Assembly: GCA_023853785.1 (NCBI GenBank)
Contig: JAJIRX010000370.1
Location: forward strand, 1 to 24,340
Length of the DNA: 24,340 nucleotides
Source of the DNA: Psilocybe azurescens
Lineage: Eukaryota > Basidiomycota > Agaricomycetes > Agaricales > Agrocybaceae
Direction: 5' to 3'
Shown in pieces: positions 10,901 to 20,403 of the stretch (its first letter is position 1; every line of letters starts with the position of its first letter). The notes below the pieces were generated by a model. The model worked only from the letters and a program-made list of their open reading frames with translations, searched no databases and was not told the DNA's origin. The translations under genes and the position numbers were made by a program.

Positions 10901-11846
10901 CCAGGAACGGGAACGGGAATAGAAATGAAGACTTAAGCATCCAGGCCGACATTTTGAAACTGCTTGTATACATATTACACTATCCTTTGTCTCAACTAAT
11001 CTAAAGGCATGGGCCTAAAATTCACTAAGTATTAGAACTAACCATTTCCCAAGCTTAAACACCCCTCATTTCTAGCCAACGCCCATTCCGAGTCCGAGAC
11101 TCTGTCGCCACAACTTGAAGCTCGGTACCATCCGGCTCGCGTTGTGATCCTTCAAGCTCTCAGCGCCGGCCGCGGCTGTTCGGACAGACTGCGGCGCACA
11201 ACAACATCGTTACTAGAAGTCCCAGAGCATTCGCTATCCAACAGGCTCGGACGTCACTCATAGTAAAACCGGAAGCGTTAGACTTATCCGAGGCGCTCCT
11301 TCCCTTTCCTTTTCCTTTTTCTTTCCGAAAAGCAAGCACATCGTGCATATCTGAGATTCGACTTCCGCAATCCATCCGACTCGCTCGACGCGTACATACT
11401 GGTATACCAGACTCCATTGCAAATTTAAATCAGAACGCTCCAGGATTTAGAAGCTCAGCGCCCTATTCCCCAGCACCGAACAGGCAATTCCCTAGACGAA
11501 CGTAATTGCGAGGGATGGGGTCCACGCGAGCCACCAGAAGCCCCTCCATTTCACTAATTATAATTCTAGGTATAATTCTAAGTAAGTAGTTTGTGGAGTG
11601 ACACCTCAAAATGTATCCACTATCATCTCCGAACAAACTTCTATCGCTCTCAAGAACTTGGTACACAGATAGTACCCGCAACTATTTTCGGCCATTCAGG
11701 CCGTCTACTAGTAGCTCCCTTTACAATGATAGTTCTTCTAGTACACGTCCTCTCCATTCGCGTGAATATTCTTCGCATCAGATGGGTTATCTGATATAGG
11801 ACAAAGAATCCTATACTTTATCCCATATATTAGACGCTTGACGCTT
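10901..11846. other. Intergenic DNA, no gene recognised
   Basis: A minus-strand open frame at 11160-11417 encodes a Lys/Gly-rich stretch and one possible hydrophobic segment (NALGLLVTMLLCAAVC), but nothing recognisable. Other frames are short and featureless. Confidence 0.35.
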
Positions 11847-11970
11847 TTAGATGTAATATTCTCACCCCAGGCCTTAGCCTCAGAAAGCAATGGTGTACTC
11901 GTCTTCCGTCCAATGCCTGCTGCAAGTTGGAACTCGACAAGAATAGATCTCCCGAACAGTGAATTGACAA
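11847..11970 (-). repeat. Coding-like duplicated block, copy 1
   Basis: Read on the minus strand this block is open and gives SLFGRSILVEFQLAAG followed by a tail containing SEAKAWGENI. It aligns with 12074-12215, about 230 bp to the right, both in DNA and in the implied protein (LFGKSILVDL and SKVKAWGKK there). It looks like a diverged tandem exon duplication or two relics of one gene family. I do not recognise the family. Confidence 0.5.
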
Positions 11971-12073
11971 TACATAGTACTAAACAACTAGAATATTAAT
12001 TCAGACTGTCACAGTTATTACTCACCCGTATATTCCCAACAGCAAGGTTTCCCAAAAAGTAACTCTCTAAAAG

Positions 12074-12215
12074 TTAGACATCATCTTCTTACCCCAAGCC
12101 TTAACCTTAGAAGGACTTACTCGCTTACGATGCAGTACTGGGTACCTCCGCCCTGAAAGGATCCTCAGGTCCACAAGAATGGATTTCCCAAACAATGGAT
12201 AACTCAAATCAATTG
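12074..12215 (-). repeat. Coding-like duplicated block, copy 2
   Basis: Partner of the block at 11847-11970. It lies inside a minus-strand open frame (12067-12282) reading YPLFGKSILVDLRILSG and VSPSKVKAWGKKM. It is just downstream of the P450 gene ending at 12430 and is not part of it, since that gene has a complete C-terminus. Confidence 0.5.
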
Positions 12216-12429
12216 ACTGAGGGACCATAGCTTTAGTGACATGCGCAGCTGAAAGATGGCAAACTGTGCGCCTATAGTACATTTTGCAACCTCAAAGCCA
12301 CGATTTCAAGAACGATTTCAGAAGGTTTTCATTGTTCAGAGTCTCTTCAACTTTGCTACTCGTATCCTTTCCACACATCCATCTACAACTTTAGTGCATC
12401 ATCATCAATCACATGAACTTGACCACAAA

Positions 12430-14893
12430 TCATCCAAGAAGTTCCTTCGTCTGCGATAAAAGTGCAGCAGCCTCCGAGAACCTATGATTGACCTTCATTT
12501 CGAAAGCCGGAGGACGACTAAACCAGATCATCCCAGGAGTCGCATCAATGACAGGAGGAATGTACGCCATCAGAAAAAGCACTTACACAGTAATCCCAGC
12601 ACCGTCCGTGTCTTTCAAGTCAGGTAGGATCAGCTTTCCAGTCTGCTTGTCCATGACGGGGAGACAGTAGCGGTCCACAGAAGTCTGGCGAATATGATGA
12701 ACATGGCGTCGTTTGCGAAGTACCGACCAGGACATATTCTTCACTCGGGAGTCAGATATGCATACCCGACATCAATCAACCAAGGCTATGTTCATACCTT
12801 GGACCAAAGCCCTAATACCACAAGGTGGTTAGTCGGATGCTCATCTAGTATGGGATAAAGATCAACTTACATATGCGACGTGGCCTGCAAACACAAAAAT
12901 GGTGAGGAACATGATTGACAAAGCAACTTAGCCTATCTGCTCACCTTCTGACTCCAAGTAGGCATCCTTGGTATCTCCCACGATGGGTACGAACTTCCCC
13001 TCCTTGTCAAGAAAGCGTGCTGGTCTGAACTCCTCTGCATCATCACCCTGGAGTACATTGTCATCTCAGTAACAAGATGCAAAAGCCTGGAAAGGTGAAC
13101 AGAAGGTGTCGTACATATATCTTTTATCCCGATTCATTAACCTGTAGTTAGAGAGGTAGTCATTAAACCAGTCGCATCTTAAACGAGGTCGGAATTCCTA
13201 CACAATATTTGCAAAGCACATGGTACCCTTCGGTATGAACTGACCCTGATACCAGTCATCCTACAAAACTATAAAGACCCACAATACACAATGCGTATAC
13301 TGGGAACACACCTGTCTCGTAACATGCTGGGTGCCTGCAATTTAAATTAGCTTATGCCAATTACCCGACGATGCGGTCAAGAACTGACCAAGTGGCGATA
13401 TTGGCCTCCAACGCAAAACTTCCCTTACAGTTGCCCTCAGGTATGGAAGACTTTCGCTATCCTCAAATGAAGGCATCCTTGATCGGCCTACGACGGAGTC
13501 AATCTCTTCCTGACAGTGTTTCTGTTCCTCGGGGAAAGCAACCATGGCGAGGAAGAACCATAGCAATGCTTCAGCGAGCTGTGTTTAACAGACGTCAAGA
13601 CACGATAGCCACACAGAGCCCAGTACTTACCGATGCCGAACCATTTGCCCTGCATGTAACAGCTTATTAGGATGGATGAACCCACTAACAGAGTACGAAC
13701 ACGCTTACAGGGTTGCAGGTAACCAGGCCACCTCTGATTTACTCAGACCAAGTCGTTCCTGCTCCCCGAATGGCAAAGCCCGCAATACTTAACTTCTCGT
13801 CGCCTTCATTCTAAATCCCGTAGTTAAGTACAAAAATCATCCAAAGGCCAAGTTTGAATGAGAGAAATAAAAGCATACAATTTGTTTCTCGACGTCTTCG
13901 CACAGTCGCTCGAAGAAGACGGAGGCCTCCTTGAACCCCTTGTCATCTTCGCTTTCCACGGCGCCAATACGGAAGGGAGAAACTTCATGTAGCCGAAGAA
14001 CTCGACGAGATAGTTACCGGGAACCGTGGCTTCCATGACGAGGCTGTCAAATTTGTTGAAGCTCTCTATCACCGGATCGTGCACGGAGACCGTTGGCGGT
14101 ACATCATACACTGTAGAGCGGAGCATAGATATTGACGACCTGAAAGGCGACCGTAAAGTCATTAGATATAATCGATATTAAGAAGAAAAAACTTGCCGAA
14201 AAACTTCTTGCTGCCAATTTGTGGAATCTTTTAACAAATGTTCGCTCAATATGAGAGCCTCCAGCTCCTGTAGCTGGTAATATTGGGTGGTTGCTGTCTT
14301 GTTTAGGAACTGGTGTCCTCCGCGACGCATCTTGCGCCACCTATATCGAAAAATCAATCAGTCACTTGACACTGTATGGTAGGTAGAGTCCCTTACAATT
14401 CGCCGTAGTTGACCGCTCCCAGTAAAAGTCCGTGCGTAAGTGAGTTGAGGACTGAACATTGTCGAGTGAACTCTGTGTTTGAAAAATGAGTTATGAAATA
14501 CTACGTACCAACCCAATTCGGTCTATCGCTGTATATCCCACTGCGACGGTCGAACAAATCAACAGCCGCAGTGTGAGAGTTAAGCAAGAGAATGCCTTGG
14601 CCGAAAACTCTCATATATGCCATATCCCCTGCATAACTTATGCGTCAATACAACCGCAGACTGATATGATAGAGAGACTCGCGTCTGCGTACCGTACTTA
14701 TGCCCCCATTCCTGAAAACCTTTCCTGGAGAGCTGAAAAAGTTTCCGAAGAATGGGATACCCTTGGGACCAGGAGGATATTTGTGTCCAGCCTTTCCAAG
14801 CCATTTGAGAGCAGAAGTGACGGCAAGAGCCAGGATCCCCACAAAAATAGGGGCGCTGATGATACCGGTCGAGACATTGTTATGGTCGAACAT
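12430..14893 (-). CDS. Cytochrome P450 monooxygenase, copy 1 (16 exons)
   Basis: Haem-thiolate monooxygenase, membrane-anchored in the ER; substrate unknown. Exons: 14893-14693, 14628-14509, 14451-14397, 14340-14197, 14139-13879, 13810-13709, 13649-13631, 13578-13389, 13334-13312, 13260-13202, 13141-13115, 13047-12945, 12884-12871, 12811-12798, 12738-12587, 12517-12430. The start is fixed by the N-terminal anchor (APIFVGILALAVTSALKWLG) before the hinge YPPGPKGIPFFGN. Also seen: C-helix WRKMRR, K-helix ExxR in TVREVLRWRP, FRPARF in the PERF region, and haem loop YGFGPRICPGRYFA split over two introns. The C-terminus is complete (about 524 residues). Intron 4 has a GC donor. One-base indels are implied at 14736-14740, 13953-13955, 13764-13767 and about 12660; the donor after exon 11 is non-canonical or off by one base. 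The I-helix reads ANGSAS, lacking the usual acid and threonine. It resembles Agaricomycete P450s often auto-annotated as O-methylsterigmatocystin oxidoreductase; CYP family not assigned. Confidence 0.93.
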
Positions 14894-15293
14894 ACCAGCC
14901 AGCTTGGTAGATGGCTGCGTGGTGACATCTCTGTTTAAATCCCGCTCTAATAAGTGTCCTCATACTTTGCTTCTTGTTCATGTAACTCAGATGGTTCCCG
15001 ATTGGCCGGCATGCCTGCACTCAACATGGACTACTTTACAGGTCAGCTTATTGCCACAGTTAGCATTAATTACCGCACTAACCAAACAGTACGTCAACAG
15101 CGTCAAATCTGAGATCAACATTTCTCTTCAGGAATATCTATATCCTATATCCTTACTCACCGAACCTTGCAAGACACCTTCCAAGATGAATTCTCTATGC
15201 GTCTGCCCTATCCGGACCTGTGATTCGCCTGCCCTTGATCTATACTGTGAACGACTTTAAAAGGCAAGGAAGGATCGCACTATCTGAACAAAG
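14894..15293. promoter_or_regulatory. Shared divergent promoter interval of the two P450 genes
   Basis: The two P450 start codons face away from each other across 400 bp, so both promoters must fit here. An inverted CCAAT (ATTGG) is at 15001-15005, near the middle. An AT-rich TTTAAAA lies at 15256-15262, about 32 bp before the right ATG, and a TTTAAAT lies about 40 bp before the left one. These are motif matches only. Confidence 0.5.
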
Positions 15294-18200
15294 ATGTTTG
15301 ACCTCAATAGGCTACTCTCTGTATTCTCTATCCCCGTCGCCGTTGGAATGCTTGCCGTGTCCTCTGTATATTTCTTTCAACTAAGGGAGTCTAAGGGGAA
15401 ATTACCACCTGGTCCGAAAGGCCCTCCTTTTGGGGTCCTCGACTTTCCGACAAGCCTTGGCAAGATTTCGAGCAATGGGGAAGCAATATGGTAAGCGCTT
15501 TGTTGTGGTTGGGTAGTATAGGTGTTGATGTCAGAACTAACGAAACATCAAATAACAGGTGATATCATGTATATCAATAGCTTTGGTGAGGTCTTTCCTT
15601 TCCCCACACAATCCATATGGACTCCAGTGGACTCCAGTGGACTCCACTGGACTCTCTGTCCAGCCAAACTGGCTGACAGATTGTCCAGTCCACTGGACTG
15701 GAACTGGACTGCAGTCCACTGGAGTCCACTGGACTCGCACTGGACTCCTGCCAAATTTTCAGTCCAGTCTCAGTCCAGTGGATTATGAGTCCAGTCAAGT
15801 CCACTGGACTGGGGCTTAAATATTCACTGAACAACAACAAATAATATATTTATTAGCACAGTCCAGTGGAGTCCAGTGGAGTCCAGTTGAATCCACTGGA
15901 GTCCACTGGATGCAATAATTAACACAATATCCAAAGTATGATCATTAGTTATTAATATTAATTGCAAAAAATAAAAGACTAAAATCAATGGAAATAAACA
16001 CTATGAAATGACAATTAAATGAAACAATAGTTAAATACACTAGGGAGCAATGCCTCCCTATGGATACAATTTTGTATTTTGTTCAGTCCGCGGGGTCAAA
16101 TTTCACAAGAACATGTGACGCTCACACGTGCCCGGCATCGGCCGATCGGCACGACAACCATCAAATGGACGACCCCAACCTTTCTTCCGACCACCACCAC
16201 CACCACCTCGTCGGTCGGAGCCAGGCGACAGCCAACCCAACGCGACAGAGGTTGACGACCGAGGACGAGGACGAGGACGCAGACGCCGGATGCGGACGGC
16301 GGCTGCGACAGGGACGACGACGGACGCGGACGGCAGGGACGAGGACGAGGACGATGACGCGGACGTGGACGCGACAGCGACAAGAGCGGACGTGGACGCG
16401 ACAGGGACGAGGACGCTGACAGGGACGACGACAACGATGTGGACGTGGACGCTGACAGGGACGACGGACGGGGACGACAGGGGACGACGCGGACGCTGAC
16501 GACAGGGACGACGACGCGACGCGGACGGCGGCTGCGACAGGGACGAGGACCGACGGACGGCAGGGACGGGACGAAGACGCTGACGGCGGGGACGACGACG
16601 TGGACGGCGGGGACGACGACGTGGACGGCGGGGACGACGACGTGGACGGCAGGGACGACGACGTGGACGGCGGGGACGACGACGCCGGACGTGGACGCGA
16701 CAGGGACGGCGACGCTGGATGCGACAGGGACGGGGGGACGACAGGGACGACGACGCCGGACGCGAGGCGGCTGCGACAGGGACGAGGACCGACAGCGGAC
16801 GGCAGGGACGAGGACCGACGCAGACGGCAGGGACGAGGACCGACGACGGCAGGAACGACGACGGACGTGGACGCGACAGGGACGACGACGTGGACGCAAC
16901 AGCGACGACGACGCGGACGCAACAGCGACGCCGGACGCAACAGCGACGACGATGCGGATGCGACAGCGACGAGGACGGACGGGGACGACAGGGACGACGA
17001 CGACGCGGATGGGGACGGACGGGGACGACAGGGACGGGGACGACAGGGACGGGGACGACAGGGACGGGGACGGCAGGGACGAGGACGAGGATGCGGACGT
17101 GGGCGGCTGCGACAGGGACGAGGACCGACGCGGACGGCAGGGACGAGGACGAGGACGAGGACACGGACGGCGGCTGCAACAGCGACAAGGACGGGTACGG
17201 CGGCTGCGACAGCGATGGATACGGACGCGGTACCGATGACCCGACGGACGACCCGACGGACGACACGTACGATGGTAAAGTACTGCTCCTGCTCCCCCTT
17301 TTTTATTTTTTTATTTTATTATCTTTTTCTTCCTTTTGTCTTGGCCCTCGCATGTAGATATGTAGTAATGTATTAAATAGTTATTAATATACTTTATTCC
17401 ACTAATCTGAATTTATGTTAAGATTGAATTTATTTACTGTGTCAAGTCCAGTGGACTCCAGTGGACTCCAGTGGACTACAGTGGACTCCAGTGGACTACA
17501 GTGGACTCCAGTGGACTACAGTGGACTCCAGTGGACTACAGTGGACTCCAGTGGACTACAGTGGACTCCAGTGGACTACAGTGGACTCCAGTGGACTACA
17601 GTGGACTCCAGTGGACTACAGTGGACTCCAGTGGACTCCAGTGGACTACAGTGGACTCCAGTGGACTACAGTGGACTCCAGTGGACTACAGTGGACTCCA
17701 GTGGACTACAGTGGACTCCAGTGGACTACAGTGGACTCCAGTGGACTACAGTGGACTACAGTTATTTTAGTCCATATTCAATGTATAGTATAAGATCTAC
17801 TAAAGTGCAGTGGAATCCACTGGAGTCCACTGGACTCTGTTTACCTTTTTACACTCAGTATATAGGCAAGTCCAGTGGAGTCCAGTGGAGTCCACTGGAG
17901 TCCATATGGACTGTGTGGGGGATGGTAAAGTACTGGCTTTGGTAAAGGATTACTAGTCCTTAATTCTCACTCGGCAGCAGTCGATCTCCTTGACCGGGCG
18001 AGGGAAGTAACTACAGTGATCGACAGATCTTCATTGGTGTGTAGCAATTCAGGCTTACGCTTCAAACCATAAGCTAACTAACAAGACTGTTTGTAGTGAA
18101 TGAGTATCTAACACGCGGATTGTCATTTGGTCTGGCCAAGCACGGCGATATGTCAGCTCTGAGCCTTCTACAATGTATTTGTCACGGGCTCAATTTGATA

Positions 18201-20120
18201 TAGGTGGCGAAGAATGCGACGTGCTGCGTATGGTTGTCTGAGCAAGACTGGAGTTACAAGATATTACCAGGTTCAGCAAAGAGAAGCCTTGGTTTTCACC
18301 GAAAATTTACTTCGGGATTCAAAACAGTGGGACCAGGAAGTATATCGGTGAATTCTAAATCTTTTTCTTACTCTTTTATCTCACACTGTCACTAGCGCGG
18401 CGGCGTCTGGACTGCTAACCGCAGTATATGGTTTGCCGCCCAGAGAGTCAGCGGATGATCCTATAATCATGAAATTTAACCAATTTCACGAAATTTTAAT
18501 AAGCGCCGTAACCCCAGGCTTGATTGAGGATTTGCCATGGCTTCAGCATTTCCCTGCAGCGATGACGCCTTGGAAAAAGAAAGCGCAGAAAAGCTATCTC
18601 GACCTCTCCTCATTCTTCATGGAACTATTCAACAATGTCAGAAAACAAATGGTATGTCTTCCCTCCCTCGGGCTTCTGTTACTCTGTATGACAAGCAACA
18701 CAGGACGACTACAAGGATAGTTCGGCCTTCGCAGAGTTCCTCGTTCACGAACAAGACCAGCTCAAGCTAAGTGAACTAGAATCTGCATGGCTTGCAGCCA
18801 CTGTGTACGTTGCATTTAATTCCTCCTCGCCTAGGTGGTATATCTAATTAAATGCGCATCTACAGAGTAGCTGGTTTTGGGTCGGTGCGTGCTACAATTA
18901 TCGAAGCTATAATGCCTTGTTTACACTCTCGAAAATGCAGAACACCGAAGCATTGTTATGGCTCTTCCTCGCCATGATCGCTTATCCTGACAAACAGAAA
19001 AATGCCAGGACGAGCTTGACGCCGTAGTCGGTCAGTCCCGTATGCCTGCATTTGAGGATAAGGACAACCTTCCATATTTGAAAGCGACTGTCCGGGAACT
19101 CTTGCGTTGGAGAGCGATTTCACCACTTGGTAGCCTTCCCAGTCACTCCCTTCTTTCGGTCACTAAATAGAATTACATCAGGGAACGAACATGTTACGAA
19201 GGAGGTAGGATCAGAAATTCATGGGAATCAGAAAAGCTCACTCTCTGTCAGGATGACTGGTATCAGGGATATTTCATCCCGAAGGGCAGTATGTGTCTTG
19301 CCAATATCTGGTACGCTCTTCATGATTTCAAACCACAGTGATGAACCCCCAATGCCAATTACCATTTTCTCAGGTTGATGAATCGTAATCGTGACGTATA
19401 CGTGCGTCACATCCCGCCTCCGTGGCTTTAGCATCCGATGCTCATGGTTTCCCCAGGGTCCGGATGTAGACGATTTCAATCCCGATAGATTTATTGACGA
19501 GGAAGGCCGTTTAAAGCCCGCACTCACTGATACAAAAGATGGTACGTGTTTGTTTAATTACTCCTTACCAAACATCTCCGATATTCAAGGTCTCGATATG
19601 AAATTTTGTTTACCTACGTGTAGAAGGTCGGTCACCATCGCTTCTTATTATCGGTTATCATGCTCATAACCCCTCGAATTCCAGGGCATTCCGCATATGT
19701 AAGCTGATTCTCACTTGCTGATCTACCTCCTAACCTAACGCGCCACTCTTCAAGGGATTTGGACCTCGGTAATTGTCTACCCTCATACAGCCTATACCTT
19801 CTTTCTTATTGAGAGAACTGCCAATAGAATATGCCCCGCGCGCCACTTGGCAAACGACACACTTTTCATCGTTATTGCTCGTATGCTTTGGGCGGCTAAG
19901 CTTTCCCCGGTTATCGATAAGCAGACAGGCAAGCCTATCATACCCGACTTGACGGCAACCATCGTGGATGGTGTAAAATCGTGAGTAACTACTGTTGTAA
20001 CTTTGCATGTCGCTGTTAATACTGTGGTGTAGACGTCCACTTCCATTCGACGTTCTAGTAACACCACGCTTTGCGGATGCGGCAGAAATGGTTGCGCGAA
20101 CAAGAGAGCTGTCTGGGTGA
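15294..20120 (+). CDS. Cytochrome P450 monooxygenase, copy 2, split by a TIR element
   Basis: Homologue of the P450 to its left. Exons: 15294-15490, 15559-15587 joined to 17944-18036 (exon 2, split by the element), 18097-18151, 18204-18347, 18396-18651, 18704-18804, 18866-18884, 18941-19129, 19182-19204, 19252-19310, 19374-19401, 19457-19541, 19685-19698, 19755-19768, 19828-19980, 20033-20120. Seen: N-terminal anchor IPVAVGMLAVSSVYFF, hinge LPPGPKGPPF, WRRMRRAAYG, I-helix VAGFGSNTEALLW, K-helix TVRELLRWRA, FNPDRF, and haem loop YGFGPRICPARHLAND with Ala where Gly is usual after CP. Intron positions match copy 1 throughout. One-base deletions are implied near 15458-15461, 15477-15480, 18002-18004 and 18998-19002. 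The insertion separates MYINSFG from KGLLVLNSH, so the allele cannot give a normal P450 unless the element is removed. Expected length without it is about 515 residues. Confidence 0.92.
15580..15587 (+). repeat. Target site duplication, left copy
   Basis: GCTTTGGT, perfectly repeated at 17936-17943. It lies in P450 exon 2 (codons for S-F-G), and removing one copy with the element gives an in-frame join. Confidence 0.88.
15605..15912. repeat. Left-arm TCCASTGGA subterminal repeats
   Basis: Many copies of TCCAGTGGA and its reverse complement TCCACTGGA, including clusters such as CCAGTCCACTGGACTGG near 15685-15705. Each unit is a near-palindrome with one central G or C, so orientation is set by one base. 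Similar repeats fill the right arm. They could be transposase binding sites; that is inference. Confidence 0.85.
16130..17270. repeat. GC-rich GACGACGGGGACG-type minisatellite core
   Basis: About 1.1 kb built from GACG, GGGACG and GGACG words in shifting tandem arrays. A 21 bp unit beginning GACGACGACGTGGACGGCGG is repeated four times at 16591-16674. A 15 bp unit GGGGACGACAGGGAC is repeated four times at 17021-17080, the last with one change. The base composition is very different from the AT-rich arms and from the interrupted P450 gene. Confidence 0.9.
17271..17285 (+). repeat. Internal copy of the element's right terminus
   Basis: GATGGTAAAGTACTG matches perfectly the last 15 bp of the element (17921-17935), exactly 650 bp upstream, at the junction between the GC-rich core and the AT-rich right arm. 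Confidence 0.85.
17451..17760 (+). repeat. 31-unit tandem array of a 10 bp repeat with alternating variants
   Basis: Thirty-one consecutive units, each GTGGACTCCA or GTGGACTACA, with no other variation and no length change. They mostly alternate, giving a 20 bp higher-order unit GTGGACTCCAGTGGACTACA, with breaks where two C-type units (17451-17470 and 17631-17650) or two A-type units (17741-17760) are adjacent. The array reads in all frames as a WTPVDSSGLQ-like peptide, which is a by-product. Confidence 0.95.
17936..17943 (+). repeat. Target site duplication, right copy
   Basis: GCTTTGGT, identical to 15580-15587. The next bases AAAGGATTACTAGTC resume P450 exon 2 in frame. Confidence 0.88.
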
Positions 20121-20403
20121 TTGATTTGGTCCTGATCACAAAGAATGTCCGTATAGTACTACATGGCTGTCGTGAGATTTAGGTCTAGTCCTGACGCAAT
20201 GGTAGTGTAATTCAAGTCAATGAGATAAGATACACAAAGACATGCGACACTATTACGCAAATGTGCAACCCCTACATCCCCTAAGTCAAACTCAGGTGAA
20301 CAGTGGATACGTTGAATTTTTAGATGACTAGGAAAGAAACTTTCCCGGACATCGGCAGCTCATCTGAGCAAACATACACTACACTAAGCACTCGGTACTC
20401 TAG
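20121..20403. other. Short 3' flank, nothing seen
   Basis: Lies between the P450 stop and the convergent broken gene. No motif or repeat that I can support. Confidence 0.5.

Larger units (their letters stand above)
15588..17935. mobile_element. 2,348 bp non-autonomous TIR element inserted in a P450 exon
   Basis: Flanked by a perfect 8 bp duplication. The ends are imperfect terminal inverted repeats of about 45 bp: the left end reads CTTTCCTTTCCCCACACA then TCCATATGGACTCCAGTGGA; the right end, reverse-complemented, reads CTTTACCATCCCCCACACA then the same TCCATATGGACTCCAGTGGA. The outermost few bases differ. Arms: left about 15588-16060 and right about 17280-17935, both AT-rich apart from TCCASTGGA repeats in both orientations. 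Core: GC-rich minisatellite, about 16130-17270. All long open frames inside are low-complexity repeats, so no transposase is visible and movement would need one supplied elsewhere. An 8 bp duplication is known for hAT and for Zisupton/KDZ elements. Subterminal repeats would fit either, and the superfamily is not settled. Confidence 0.88.

Noticed and set aside
16096..17376. Several open frames of 200-387 codons rich in Arg, Asp, Thr, Pro or Ser on both strands
   Set aside because: They all lie in the GACG minisatellite core, are open in several frames at once, and have no domain. They are composition artefacts, not transposase genes.
17451..17760. CRISPR-like array
   Set aside because: Units are 10 bp with no spacers, in a eukaryotic transposable element.
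17415..17945. WTPVDSSGLQ repeat protein of 176 codons
   Set aside because: This is the 10 bp tandem array read in all three frames. No start context, domain or splice signals support a gene.
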